A DNA stretch of 64,000 nucleotides, taken from Tannerellaceae bacterium (GTDB lineage Bacteria > Bacteroidota > Bacteroidia > Bacteroidales > Tannerellaceae). This document shows positions 27,898 to 35,783 of the stretch, piece after piece. A program made the translations under genes and the position numbers. How positions within the stretch are numbered: position 1 is the stretch's first letter; every line of letters begins with the position of its first letter. The stretch lies in contig JAISXD010000050.1 of NCBI GenBank assembly GCA_031270665.1, forward strand, positions 1-64,000. The letters run 5' to 3'. Below the pieces are notes generated by a model, which worked only from the letters and a program-made list of their open reading frames with translations, had not been told where the DNA came from and did no database searches.

Positions 27898-28460
27898 AAA
27901 GGATAGCTGTATTTTGCGGTTCGAGCCTGGGAAAGAATGAGATTTATCGCGAGCAGGCCTGTTTGCTGGGAGAAACAATAGCCCGTTTGGGAATCGGTTT
28001 GGTATATGGTGGTGGCAATGTAGGTTTGATGAAATATGTTGCCGACGGCGCCATCCGGCAGGGTGGGGAAGTAACAGGAATTATTCCCGCTTTCCTTAAC
28101 AAGAAAGATATAGCCCATGCCGGACTTACGGAATTGATTGTGGTCAAAACAATGCACGAACGAAAATTTAAAATGAATGCATTATCCGACGGCATGATTG
28201 CCCTCCCCGGCGGTTACGGTACGATGGAAGAATTTTTCGAAATGATAACCTGGGGGCAGTTACATCTGCACCAAAAGCCCGTAGCCATTTTAAATACCAA
28301 TGGTTTCTACAATCCCCTTATCCGGCAGGTAGAAACGATGCTGGCCGAAGGCTTCCTGAAAGAATCTTATCGCAACCTGTTAATAGTAGATGATACGATT
28401 CCCTCTCTATTGGAAAAAATGTACCGGTACCAGCCGCCTGTATTTGATAAATGGGCGTAA
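27894..28460 (+). CDS. LOG family protein (cytokinin-activating-type phosphoribohydrolase)
   Basis: A Rossmann-like nucleotide hydrolase of 188 residues (TIGR00730 family). The start at 27894 (MKRIAVFCGSS) overlaps the transglycosylase stop as ATGA and replaces the track's TTG start. Family motifs are YGGGNVGLMKYVADGA and the active-site LPGGYGTMEEFFE. Bacterial homologues hydrolyse nucleoside 5'-monophosphates to base and ribose 5-phosphate; rpiA, the ribose-5-phosphate isomerase, lies two genes away on the other strand, possibly by chance. Confidence 0.92.
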   Translation: MKRIAVFCGSSLGKNEIYREQACLLGETIARLGIGLVYGGGNVGLMKYVADGAIRQGGEVTGIIPAFLNKKDIAHAGLTELIVVKTMHERKFKMNALSDGMIALPGGYGTMEEFFEMITWGQLHLHQKPVAILNTNGFYNPLIRQVETMLAEGFLKESYRNLLIVDDTIPSLLEKMYRYQPPVFDKWA

Positions 28461-28487
28461 ATAATCCTTATTAACACGAAATGTATA

Positions 28488-29234
28488 ATGTCATTACAGC
28501 AGATGAAAAAAAGAAGGAGTATCCGCCAATATACCGGACAGGATATATCCGACTCATTATTAAATGAATTATTGGAAACGGCAGTGCGCGCTTCCAATAC
28601 CGGCAACATGCAATTGTATAGCGTAGTAATCACACGCGACCAGGCAAACAAAGTAAAAATGGCGCCTGCACACTTTAACCAGCCAATGGTAACAGCGGCG
28701 CCCGTAGTGTTAACCTGCTGTGCAGATGCCAATCGATTCGTAAAATGGGCGGAACAACGGAATGCTCAACCGGGATTTAATAACTTCCAGACATTTATAG
28801 CGGCAATGATTGATGCCGTTATCTTTGCACAAGCCTTTTGCACCGCAGCCGAAGAAAAGGGATTAGGCATTTGTTACCTCGGTACGGCAACTTATAATGC
28901 AGACAAAATCATAGAGGCTCTTTCGCTTCCCCAATTAGTTGTTCCCGTAGCAACAATCACGGCAGGCTGGCCTGCCGGTACGCCGGAACAGCCGGAACGC
29001 CTGCCCCTGGAGGCGATTATCCACCATGAATCATATACCGATTATACCTCCGGCGCTATAAATGCCTTATACAAAGAAAAAGAAGAGCTAAGCGCCAATA
29101 AACAGTATGTAAAAGAAAATAATAAAGAAACGCTTGCACAGGTATTCACAGACGTCCGTTACGCCAGGAGTAATAACGAATACTTCTCGGAAGTATACCT
29201 GGGCGTATTAAAAGCTCAAGGATTTATGGATTGA
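28488..29234 (+). CDS. Nitroreductase family NAD(P)H oxidoreductase
   Basis: An FMN-dependent oxidoreductase of 248 residues of the NfsA/FRP-like type. The N-terminus KKRRSIRQYTGQDISDSLLNELLETAVRASNTGNMQLYSVVI carries the FMN-phosphate Arg cluster; EEKGLGICYLGTATYNADKI and VVPVATITAGWPA are the usual second FMN site; the C-terminal tail is long as in NfsA. Substrate unknown (quinones, nitroaromatics or flavin). It converges with rpiA 17 bp away. Confidence 0.88.
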   Translation: MSLQQMKKRRSIRQYTGQDISDSLLNELLETAVRASNTGNMQLYSVVITRDQANKVKMAPAHFNQPMVTAAPVVLTCCADANRFVKWAEQRNAQPGFNNFQTFIAAMIDAVIFAQAFCTAAEEKGLGICYLGTATYNADKIIEALSLPQLVVPVATITAGWPAGTPEQPERLPLEAIIHHESYTDYTSGAINALYKEKEELSANKQYVKENNKETLAQVFTDVRYARSNNEYFSEVYLGVLKAQGFMD

Positions 29235-29251
29235 GCAGTTAGTCTGAAGAA

Positions 29252-29959
29252 TTATGATTCGCCGGCATTCAACACCTCTATGTCATAACCTATAAACAAC
29301 CCGCTTTCTATAACGCCGGTGATAGACTTAATCGCATTTTCCATTGTGCGGGGTATTTCATCAAACCGGGCGTCAAGAATCAGGTTTCCGTTTTCTGTAA
29401 TAACAGGGCCGTCTTTGCCTTCCGCCATCCGGAGATTTATTTCGCGGGGGGATAATTCGTTAAGCGCCTGCCCTACATAGGTGAGTGCATGCGGGAAAAC
29501 CTCTATCGGAACGGGAAAATTACTGCCCAGGCGGGAAACCATTTTAGACGAATCGGCAATAATGTATGTCTTAGGGCTGGAATTAATCAATAGCTTCTCT
29601 TTAAACATAGCGCCTCCTCTACCCTTTATCAAACTTAAATGGCTGTCAATTTCATCGGCTCCATCAAATGTCCAGTCCGGTTTATGTTCCATCAGGCTTG
29701 TAACCGGAATATCTACTTGTGCACATGCAATTGTAATTTCAAGTGAAGTCGGAATCGCCTTAATCTGTATATTTTCTTCTTTCACCCGTTTGGCAAGCGC
29801 CAATAAGGCCAGGTAAGAAGTTGAGCCCGAACCAACTCCTATGATATCTCCATCATTTGCCAGAGAGGCTATTTTATTGGCTATTATTTCTTTTTCTTCC
29901 CTTCGGGCAATGGTGTTCCCCCACGGTAATGCATTTATTATATTATTTTTCCACTCCAT
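29252..29959 (-). CDS. rpiA: Ribose-5-phosphate isomerase A
   Basis: Interconverts ribose 5-phosphate and ribulose 5-phosphate in the pentose phosphate pathway. At 235 residues it is of normal length. Motifs are GVGSGSTSYLAL (substrate phosphate), FDGADEIDSHL with the catalytic acid and KGRGGAMFKEKLL. It has a promoter just upstream whose -7 region shares 15 bp with the hisG promoter on the other side of the GC-rich element, and which sits in a 7-bp inverted repeat. Confidence 0.93.
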   Translation of the reverse strand: MEWKNNIINALPWGNTIARREEKEIIANKIASLANDGDIIGVGSGSTSYLALLALAKRVKEENIQIKAIPTSLEITIACAQVDIPVTSLMEHKPDWTFDGADEIDSHLSLIKGRGGAMFKEKLLINSSPKTYIIADSSKMVSRLGSNFPVPIEVFPHALTYVGQALNELSPREINLRMAEGKDGPVITENGNLILDARFDEIPRTMENAIKSITGVIESGLFIGYDIEVLNAGES

Positions 29960-29972
29960 TTGTTTAGCCTGA

Positions 29973-29993
29973 TTACTTTACGATGCAAAGTAA
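29973..29993 (-). promoter_or_regulatory. rpiA promoter within an inverted repeat
   Basis: On the minus strand TTACTTTG (29986-29993) resembles TAnnTTTG with one mismatch. The same bases form a perfect inverted repeat TTACTTT-N7-AAAGTAA (29973-29979 and 29987-29993) centred near the expected transcription start, which looks like an operator. No known regulator can be named. Confidence 0.45.
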
Positions 29994-30094
29994 TAAACAT
30001 TACATGGATTACACAGAATTTTGCGGAACTATTTTTTTTATAATTTACCTGTTCTGTTATATTTTACGCAGCAACGTTTTGTACATCGAAGGTT

Positions 30095-30298
30095 CACGTG
30101 CCGGCGGGCGCCGGTTTTTATCCGAAACAGTCGTTGCGGCAGGAAGTATTACCGTTTCTGACTTGTCGGAAAGCCTCATCCGGATGGATTTGGGAAGTAT
30201 TGCGCAGCCCCGCGCAAGGGATTGCAGCGGAAAGCCCGGCCGCCGCACCCCCGGCGAGGGATGCGCCCATAGCCGGAGTTGCTCATTTTTTTAATAAG
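30095..30298 (+). ncRNA. Candidate GC-rich structured RNA
   Basis: This stretch is visibly GC-rich inside an AT-rich gap of 412 bp between rpiA and the his leader. CCGGC (30101-30105) and GGGCGC (30106-30111) pair with GCCGG (30272-30276) and GCGCCC (30263-30268) to close about 150 nt, with a 3-nt bulge. Inside are TTGCGC-AGCCCC-GCGCAA, a perfect 6-bp hairpin; GCCG-CACCCC-CGGC; and an imperfect stem based on TCCGA/TCGGA. A T7 run follows directly after the outer stem. The two track ORFs here have no protein features. Orientation is inferred from the T-run. It may be a 6S-like or other housekeeping RNA, or a mobile repeat; no family is recognised with confidence. Confidence 0.6.
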
Positions 30299-30322
30299 CG
30301 CTGAAATAGTTGCCCTGATTTA

Positions 30323-30352
30323 TTGGCGAAATAAATAATTAGTGTAACTTTG
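30323..30352 (+). promoter_or_regulatory. Promoter of the hisGDCB operon
   Basis: TAACTTTG at 30345-30352 is an exact -7 match. TATTG at 30321-30325 gives a -33 element with a 19-bp spacer, which is the best-formed promoter in the window. It places the start of transcription near 30359, just before the leader peptide. Confidence 0.7.
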
Positions 30353-30372
30353 CATCGTAAATAATTGAAAAA

Positions 30373-30420
30373 ATGAAACAAAACAAGCTACATCATCATC
30401 ATTGCAACAACGGGCAGTAG
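30373..30420 (+). CDS. hisL: His attenuator leader peptide
   Basis: A 15-codon ORF, too short for the ORF track: MKQNKLHHHHCNNGQ. Four consecutive CAT histidine codons lie at 30391-30402. It sits between the promoter and a terminator hairpin in front of hisG, the classical arrangement of a histidine transcription attenuator. The stop codon TAG (30418-30420) abuts the antiterminator segment starting at 30423, so ribosome position can decide which structure forms. Confidence 0.92.
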   Translation: MKQNKLHHHHCNNGQ

Positions 30421-30422
30421 TT

Positions 30423-30499
30423 CGGTGGGCTGATGTGTATGTAGCATATATCAAATAGAAACAGAGAAAGGCTTGCCGTTTTACGGTGAGCCTTTTTTT
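30423..30499 (+). promoter_or_regulatory. His attenuator: antiterminator/terminator switch
   Basis: CGGTGGGCT (30423-30431) can pair with GGCTTGCCG (30470-30478), allowing G-U pairs, and this takes up the left arm of the terminator. The segment repeats the terminator's right arm (CGGTGAGCC) almost exactly, which is why it competes with it. A ribosome that stalls at the His codons leaves it free and favours read-through; a ribosome at the leader stop covers it and favours termination. Confidence 0.8.
30467..30499 (+). terminator. His attenuator terminator
   Basis: AAAGGCTTGCCGT (30467-30479) pairs with ACGGTGAGCCTTT (30483-30495) through 13 positions, two of them G-U, with a 3-nt loop and a run of seven T. 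It lies between the leader peptide and hisG. The track's hisG start (30473) falls inside this hairpin and is therefore wrong. Confidence 0.9.
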
Positions 30500-30529
30500 A
30501 TTAATCACTTTAAATATGAATTGTTCATT

Positions 30530-31381
30530 ATGTTGCGAATTGCTGTACAATCAAAAGGACGTTTATACGACGAGACAATGCTCTTGCTCGAAGAAGCGGG
30601 GATTAAATTAAACCGGGGCAAACGTATCCTGCTTTTATCGGCCAAGGGATTTCCTGTTGAAGTTCTTTTCCTGCGCGATGATGATATTCCTCAATCGGTG
30701 GCAAACGGAGTAGCTGATGTGGGTATTGTGGGAGAAAACGAATATGTAGAAAAAGGGGCCGGAGCTAAATTAGTGAAACGGCTTGGGTTCAGTAAATGCC
30801 GTTTGTCGCTGGCCATTCCCAAAGATGAAGAATACGGGGGAATAGCATGGTTTGAAGGGAAAACAATCGCTACTTCCTATCCTGAAATACTGATCAATTA
30901 CCTCGGCAGGTGCCATGTAAAAGCAAACTTACATATTATCAGCGGTTCGGTAGAAATAGCGCCGGGTATCGGATTGGCGGATGCTATTTTCGATTTGGTC
31001 AGTTCCGGAAGTACATTAATCAGTAACCGCCTGAAAGAAGTAGAAGTAGTGATGAACAGCGAAGCTCTGCTGATAGCCAATAATGAACTTTCCGGCGAAA
31101 AACAGGCAATCCTGGATGAACTTCTTTTCCGTTTTGAAGCCATACAGGCTGCCGAAGGAAAAAAGTATGTGCTGCTTAACGCTCCGAAAGATAAACTGAA
31201 TGAGATTATTGAGATATTGCCCGGTATGAAAAGCCCTACCATAACTCCGTTGGCCGACGACAAATGGGTATCTGTACAGTCGGTTATTACGGAACAACAT
31301 TTCTGGGAGATTATCGGACGGTTAAAAGCATCGGGAGCTGAGGGTATATTAATTATTCCAATTGAAAAAATGATTGTATGA
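30530..31381 (+). CDS. hisG: ATP phosphoribosyltransferase
   Basis: First enzyme of histidine synthesis, joining ATP and PRPP. The start at 30530 (MLRIAVQSKGRLYDE) gives 283 residues and removes the 19 codons that lie in the attenuator. It is the long form: a catalytic domain (about 1-205, with GVADVGIVGENEY and the PRPP loop IFDLVSSGSTLI) plus a C-terminal regulatory domain (about 210-283) that binds histidine, so no HisZ is needed. It overlaps hisD by 4 bp. Confidence 0.96.
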   Translation: MLRIAVQSKGRLYDETMLLLEEAGIKLNRGKRILLLSAKGFPVEVLFLRDDDIPQSVANGVADVGIVGENEYVEKGAGAKLVKRLGFSKCRLSLAIPKDEEYGGIAWFEGKTIATSYPEILINYLGRCHVKANLHIISGSVEIAPGIGLADAIFDLVSSGSTLISNRLKEVEVVMNSEALLIANNELSGEKQAILDELLFRFEAIQAAEGKKYVLLNAPKDKLNEIIEILPGMKSPTITPLADDKWVSVQSVITEQHFWEIIGRLKASGAEGILIIPIEKMIV

Positions 31382-32658
31382 AAGTCTCCAAATATCCCGC
31401 CCGGCCGGAATGGGAACGTTTGATCCTGCGACCGGTATCAGACGTTTCCAATTTATTCGGCATAGTACAAACCGTACTGAATGAAATAAAGGAAAAGGGC
31501 GATAGAGCCGTAAAACGGTATGCTGAGAAGTTTGATAAGGTATTGCTCTCATCCTTACAAGTTTCCGAAGAAGAGACAGAAGAAGCCTGCAACCTTGTCT
31601 CCACTGAATTGAAACAGGCCATTCTGACCGCTAAAAACAACATTGAGAAATTCCACGCTTCCCAGCGGTTTACCGGACAAAAGGTTGAAACGGCTCCCGG
31701 AGTGATTTGCTGGCAAAAGGCGGTTCCTATCGAAAAAGTCGGTCTGTACATACCCGGGGGTACGGCCCCGTTATTCTCTACGGTATTAATGCTGGCCATC
31801 CCTGCTAAGATAGCGGGTTGTGAAGAGATTATCCTGTGTACCCCGCCCAACAGGGAAGGCAAGGTGCATCCTGCCATCCTTTTCGCCGCTAAAACAGCAG
31901 GAGTAAGTAAAATATATAAAGCAGGCGGGATACAGGCAATCGGGGCTATGGCGTATGGTACGGAGTCTATCCCCAAGGTGTATAAGATATTCGGCCCCGG
32001 CAACCAATATGTTACAGTCGCCAAACAATTAGTCGCCCTGCAAGATGTGGCGATCGACATGCCGGCCGGCCCTTCCGAAGTAGAAGTGATTGCCGACGAA
32101 ACAGCCAATCCGGTATTTATTGCCACCGATTTCCTTTCGCAGGCAGAACATGGGGCAGACAGCCAATCGATATTAGTTACCACGGCCGAATCTATCGTGA
32201 CAGATGTAATGCAAGCCATCGATGAACAACTGGCCGAACTTCCGCGCCGGGAAATTACCGCCCAAGCGCTCGAAAACAGCCACATCATCGTGTTGAAAGA
32301 CACTCGGGAAGCGATAGACTTCACCAATTTGTACGCGCCCGAGCATCTGATTATCCAAACAAAGGATTATATGTGTATAAGCGAACAGATAAAAAACGCC
32401 GGAAGTGTGTTCCTGGGAGCTTATACGCCCGAAAGCGCCGGCGATTATGCTTCGGGCACGAATCATACATTACCCACAAACGGGTATGCCAAAGCGTATA
32501 GCGGCGTAAACCTGGATAGTTTTATCAAGAAAATAACATTTCAGGAGATTACGCCCGAAGGGATAAAACAATTGGGTGACACCATCCGCGTGATGGCCGG
32601 TAACGAAGCATTGGACGCTCACCGTAATGCAGTAACAGTCAGATTAGAAACCATATGA
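31378..32658 (+). CDS. hisD: Histidinol dehydrogenase
   Basis: NAD- and zinc-dependent enzyme for the last two oxidations to histidine. At 426 residues it is full length. Motifs are KVGLYIPGGTAPLFSTVLM, FGPGNQYVTVAKQLV, DMPAGPSEVEVIADE and FLSQAEHGADSQ, with the catalytic EHL and zinc-ligand HTLPT regions near the C-terminus. It overlaps hisG by 4 bp and hisC by 4 bp. Confidence 0.97.
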   Translation: MKVSKYPARPEWERLILRPVSDVSNLFGIVQTVLNEIKEKGDRAVKRYAEKFDKVLLSSLQVSEEETEEACNLVSTELKQAILTAKNNIEKFHASQRFTGQKVETAPGVICWQKAVPIEKVGLYIPGGTAPLFSTVLMLAIPAKIAGCEEIILCTPPNREGKVHPAILFAAKTAGVSKIYKAGGIQAIGAMAYGTESIPKVYKIFGPGNQYVTVAKQLVALQDVAIDMPAGPSEVEVIADETANPVFIATDFLSQAEHGADSQSILVTTAESIVTDVMQAIDEQLAELPRREITAQALENSHIIVLKDTREAIDFTNLYAPEHLIIQTKDYMCISEQIKNAGSVFLGAYTPESAGDYASGTNHTLPTNGYAKAYSGVNLDSFIKKITFQEITPEGIKQLGDTIRVMAGNEALDAHRNAVTVRLETI

Positions 32659-33692
32659 AAAATCTTAAAGAATTAGTTCGACCGAATATATGGAACCTGA
32701 AACCCTATTCGTCTGCCAGAAATGAATTTCAGGGAGAAGCATCTGTTTTTCTGGATGCCAATGAGAATCCTTACAACGAGCCATACAACCGGTATCCCGA
32801 CCCTCTGCAGTGGAAGCTCAAAGACAAAATAGCGGCATTGAAAGGGATAGAGCGTACCTCCATTTTCTTAGGCAACGGCAGCGACGAGGCTATTGACCTG
32901 CCTATCCGCGCTTTTTGCGAACCGGCAGCAGACGCTATCTTGTCTATCGATCCCTCTTACGGGATGTATCAAGTGGCAGCGGATATTAATCATGTAACCT
33001 GCCGCAAAGTACGGTTGAATAATGATTTCAGCCTCAATGCCGGCGCACTTTTACAGGCCGTTGAGGCCAATACAAAGATTATCTTTCTTTGTTCGCCCAA
33101 TAATCCGACGGGGAATGCACTCAATCGCGACGAACTGTATAAAGTGATTAACGGATTTGAAGGAATTGTAGTGATTGACGAGGCTTACATTGATTTTTCT
33201 GTCTCTCCCTCCTTTCTGAAGGAATTGAAAGACTTCCCTAACTTAATTGTACTGCAAACGCTTTCCAAAGCATGGGGAGGCGCAGGAATCCGTTTGGGAA
33301 TGGCCTTTGCATCGCCTGAGATTATTGATATATTGAATAAAATCAAATATCCTTACAATATCAATCAACTAACGCAGGAACGGGCGCTTGAGCTATTGAA
33401 CCGGCAAGAAGCGATGAAAGGAGAACTGTCCGAAATTCTGAACGAACGTACTCTGGTAGAAACAGCCCTGCTGGAATTACCTTTCGTGCAACGAATTTAT
33501 CCTTCGGACACCAATTTTATCTTGGTAAAGGTAGACGATCCGAATGTTACCTATGATTACCTGGTGAGGAAAGGAATCATTGTACGCAATCGGCACACTG
33601 TAACCTTATGCGAAGGTTGCCTGCGTATTACCATTGGTACGCCGGGGCAAAACAACTTATTATTAAAAGCGCTTCAAACAAGAAAATTATGA
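32655..33692 (+). CDS. hisC: Histidinol-phosphate aminotransferase
   Basis: PLP enzyme of 345 residues that transaminates imidazole acetol phosphate. [22 protein letters not shown] and the PLP lysine motif [15 protein letters not shown] are present, and the N-terminal [18 protein letters not shown] is typical of HisC rather than of other class I enzymes. ATGA overlaps link it to hisD and hisB. Confidence 0.96.
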   Translation: MKNLKELVRPNIWNLKPYSSARNEFQGEASVFLDANENPYNEPYNRYPDPLQWKLKDKIAALKGIERTSIFLGNGSDEAIDLPIRAFCEPAADAILSIDPSYGMYQVAADINHVTCRKVRLNNDFSLNAGALLQAVEANTKIIFLCSPNNPTGNALNRDELYKVINGFEGIVVIDEAYIDFSVSPSFLKELKDFPNLIVLQTLSKAWGGAGIRLGMAFASPEIIDILNKIKYPYNINQLTQERALELLNRQEAMKGELSEILNERTLVETALLELPFVQRIYPSDTNFILVKVDDPNVTYDYLVRKGIIVRNRHTVTLCEGCLRITIGTPGQNNLLLKALQTRKL

Positions 33693-34810
33693 AACGGGCT
33701 CTTTTTATCGACCGCGACGGTACCTTGGTTGTAGAACCGCCGTTGGATTACCAGTTAGACAGCCTTGAAAAGCTGGAGTTCTACCCCAAAGTATTCCGCA
33801 ACCTGTTTTTTATCAGAAAACAGTTGGATTTTGAGTTTATCATGGCCACCAATCAAGATGGCTTGGGAACAGCTTCATTTCCCGAAGAAACATTCTGGCC
33901 GGCTCATACCAAAATGCTAAAGGCGTTGGAAGGCGAAGGCGTCACCTTCGACAATATCCTGATAGACCGCTCTTTCCCGGAAGATAATTCACCCGGCAGA
34001 AAACCCCGTACCGGTATGTTTACCCAATACATGAATGGCGATTACGACCTGGCAAACAGTTATGTAATAGGAGACCGGCTGACAGACATGGAACTGGCCG
34101 CTAATTTAGGATGTAAAGGCATCTGGCTACATAGTCTGGAAGGCGCCCGCGAAAAGCTATACGGTAAAGACCTGTCTCCTGCCCTGATTACCGGCGATTG
34201 GGATAAGATAACAGAATTTCTTTTTGCCGGCGAACGGCGTGCAACGATTCAGCGAACAACAAAAGAAACGGATATTTACGTAGAAATAAATCTCGATGGT
34301 AACGGACAAACAGCTATTTCGACAGGCTTGGGTTTCTTTGACCATATGCTCGACCAGATAGGAAAGCATTCCGGCATAAACGTAACGATCCGCGTTGCAG
34401 GCGATTTAAACGTAGATGAACATCACACCATAGAAGATACCGGCATCGCTTTAGGAGAAGCCTTATTGAAAGCGTTGGGCGATAAAAGAGGAATCGAACG
34501 ATATGGCTATACGCTGCCCATGGATGATTGCCTGTGCAGTGTGGCCTTAGACTTTGGCGGCCGCCCCTGGCTTGTTTGGAATGCGGAATTCAAACGCGAA
34601 AAAGTAGGCGATATGCCAACAGAAATGTTCTACCACTTTTTCAAAAGCCTCACCGACGCTGCCAGGATGAACCTCAACATCAAAGCCGAAGGCACTAATG
34701 AACACCACAAAATAGAAGGAATATTCAAAGCGTTGGCCCGCAGCATCAAAATGGCCATCCGCAGAGATATCTACAACTATGAATTACCCTCCACAAAAGG
34801 AGTTATTTGA
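33689..34810 (+). CDS. hisB: Bifunctional histidinol-phosphatase / imidazoleglycerol-phosphate dehydratase
   Basis: A 373-residue fusion. The start at 33689 ([17 protein letters not shown]) overlaps the hisC stop as ATGA and replaces the track's start inside hisC. The N-terminal HAD phosphatase (about 1-165) has the DRDGT nucleophile motif and [10 protein letters not shown]. The C-terminal IGPD domain (about 180-373) has the metal-binding [30 protein letters not shown] and [14 protein letters not shown] motifs. It ends the operon. Confidence 0.96.
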   Translation: MKRALFIDRDGTLVVEPPLDYQLDSLEKLEFYPKVFRNLFFIRKQLDFEFIMATNQDGLGTASFPEETFWPAHTKMLKALEGEGVTFDNILIDRSFPEDNSPGRKPRTGMFTQYMNGDYDLANSYVIGDRLTDMELAANLGCKGIWLHSLEGAREKLYGKDLSPALITGDWDKITEFLFAGERRATIQRTTKETDIYVEINLDGNGQTAISTGLGFFDHMLDQIGKHSGINVTIRVAGDLNVDEHHTIEDTGIALGEALLKALGDKRGIERYGYTLPMDDCLCSVALDFGGRPWLVWNAEFKREKVGDMPTEMFYHFFKSLTDAARMNLNIKAEGTNEHHKIEGIFKALARSIKMAIRRDIYNYELPSTKGVI

Positions 34811-34829
34811 AAAAAGAGAACCCATCTGA

Positions 34830-34845
34830 AACCCGCCTTCGGGTT
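34830..34845 (+). terminator. Hairpin downstream of hisB
   Basis: AACCCG-CCTT-CGGGTT is a perfect 6-bp hairpin 19 bp after the hisB stop. It lacks a clear T-run, so it may be a weak terminator or a 3' stabilising hairpin. Confidence 0.35.
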
Positions 34846-34905
34846 CCTGAGAAAGTTTGTGGGAAGAAAAATACAGGCTCCTGTCGGAAATAAATTTATA
34901 TCTCT

Positions 34906-34913
34906 TATCTTTG
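34906..34913 (+). promoter_or_regulatory. -7 box of the glsAB unit
   Basis: TATCTTTG fits TAnnTTTG, 29 bp before the acyltransferase ATG at 34943, so the pair is independent of the his operon. Confidence 0.55.
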
Positions 34914-34942
34914 CCCCGTGATAATTATATAAGTAATGTGGG

Positions 34943-35770
34943 ATGGCAAGGGATAAAATGACGCAATTCATTAACCTTCGGCAGGTACTTCGGGAGAAAA
35001 GTCCGTCTCTTGCGAAGAAGTTGCCGGGCTTTATCGTTAATTATTTGATTCGTATAGTGCATCAGGATGAGCTGAATTATATACTGAATCATTATCACGA
35101 TAAGGAGGGTGTGGATTTCATGGTTGACCTGCTTGATTACTTCGACCTTACATTGGAAACGGACGGTGTGGAAAATATTCCGGATACCGGGCGTTATGTG
35201 TTTGCTTCTAATCACCCCTTAGGCGGCTTGGATGGTATTTGCCTGTCGGCTTTTCTGGGACGGCGGTTTAACGGAAAGATCCGTTATCTGGTAAACGACC
35301 TCCTTTTATTTATTCCCAATTTGCGTTCTATTTTTATTCCGGTCAATAAACATGGCAGGCAGGCGAAGCAAACGGCTGTTTTAACAGACGAAGCTTATGC
35401 TTCCGATAATCAAATTATTACTTTTCCTGCCGGGCTGTGTTCGCGGAAAATAAAAGGGGAAATAACGGATTTGGAATGGAAAAAGTCATTTATCCGGAAA
35501 GCCGTAGCATACAAACGCGACGTTATACCCGTCTATTTTGAGGGGAGAAATTCTGATTTCTTTTATCGTTTAGCCAATATTCGTACCGGGCTGGGCGTAA
35601 AGGCGAATATTGAAATGCTTTATTTATCTGATGAACTATTTAAGAGTAAGCGCTCTACTTATCATATATATTTTGGCAAACCGATTTCCTGGCAGACATT
35701 CGATGCGGGTAAAACGCTGTCTGAATGGGCCGGATGGGTTCGCGATATATCGTATGCACTTAGAAAATAA
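34943..35770 (+). CDS. glsA: PlsC-like O-acyltransferase (glycine lipid GlsA-like)
   Basis: A 275-residue lysophospholipid-type acyltransferase (PlsC fold). The acyltransferase motif FASNHPLGGLDG has the catalytic His and Asp spaced by five residues instead of the common four. Motif III reads FPAGLCSR where FPEG is usual. In Bacteroides thetaiotaomicron an adjacent pair of a GNAT-type N-acyltransferase (GlsB) and a PlsC-type O-acyltransferase (GlsA) makes glycine lipids; the partner follows here by 13 bp. Assignment rests on this pairing. Confidence 0.75.
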   Translation: MARDKMTQFINLRQVLREKSPSLAKKLPGFIVNYLIRIVHQDELNYILNHYHDKEGVDFMVDLLDYFDLTLETDGVENIPDTGRYVFASNHPLGGLDGICLSAFLGRRFNGKIRYLVNDLLLFIPNLRSIFIPVNKHGRQAKQTAVLTDEAYASDNQIITFPAGLCSRKIKGEITDLEWKKSFIRKAVAYKRDVIPVYFEGRNSDFFYRLANIRTGLGVKANIEMLYLSDELFKSKRSTYHIYFGKPISWQTFDAGKTLSEWAGWVRDISYALRK

Positions 35771-35783
35771 AAGAAACACTTAT

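Noticed and set aside
29983-30304. Two overlapping ORFs of 103 and 68 residues (29983-30294 and 30098-30304)
   Set aside because: Both lie over the GC-rich folded element, show no domain or signal features, and their composition reflects the GC-rich RNA-like sequence. They are treated as spurious.
30473-30529. N-terminal extension of hisG in the ORF track
   Set aside because: It lies in the attenuator terminator hairpin; the conserved HisG N-terminus begins at 30530.
31353-32327. 324-residue minus-strand ORF opposite hisD
   Set aside because: It is rich in Ser, Ala and Ile as expected for an antisense shadow of a conserved gene; hisD is intact on the plus strand.
35610-35783. Long N-terminal extension of the GNAT-type gene
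   Set aside because: These codons overlap the end of the glsA-like gene in another frame and do not fit the family; the start at 35784 does.
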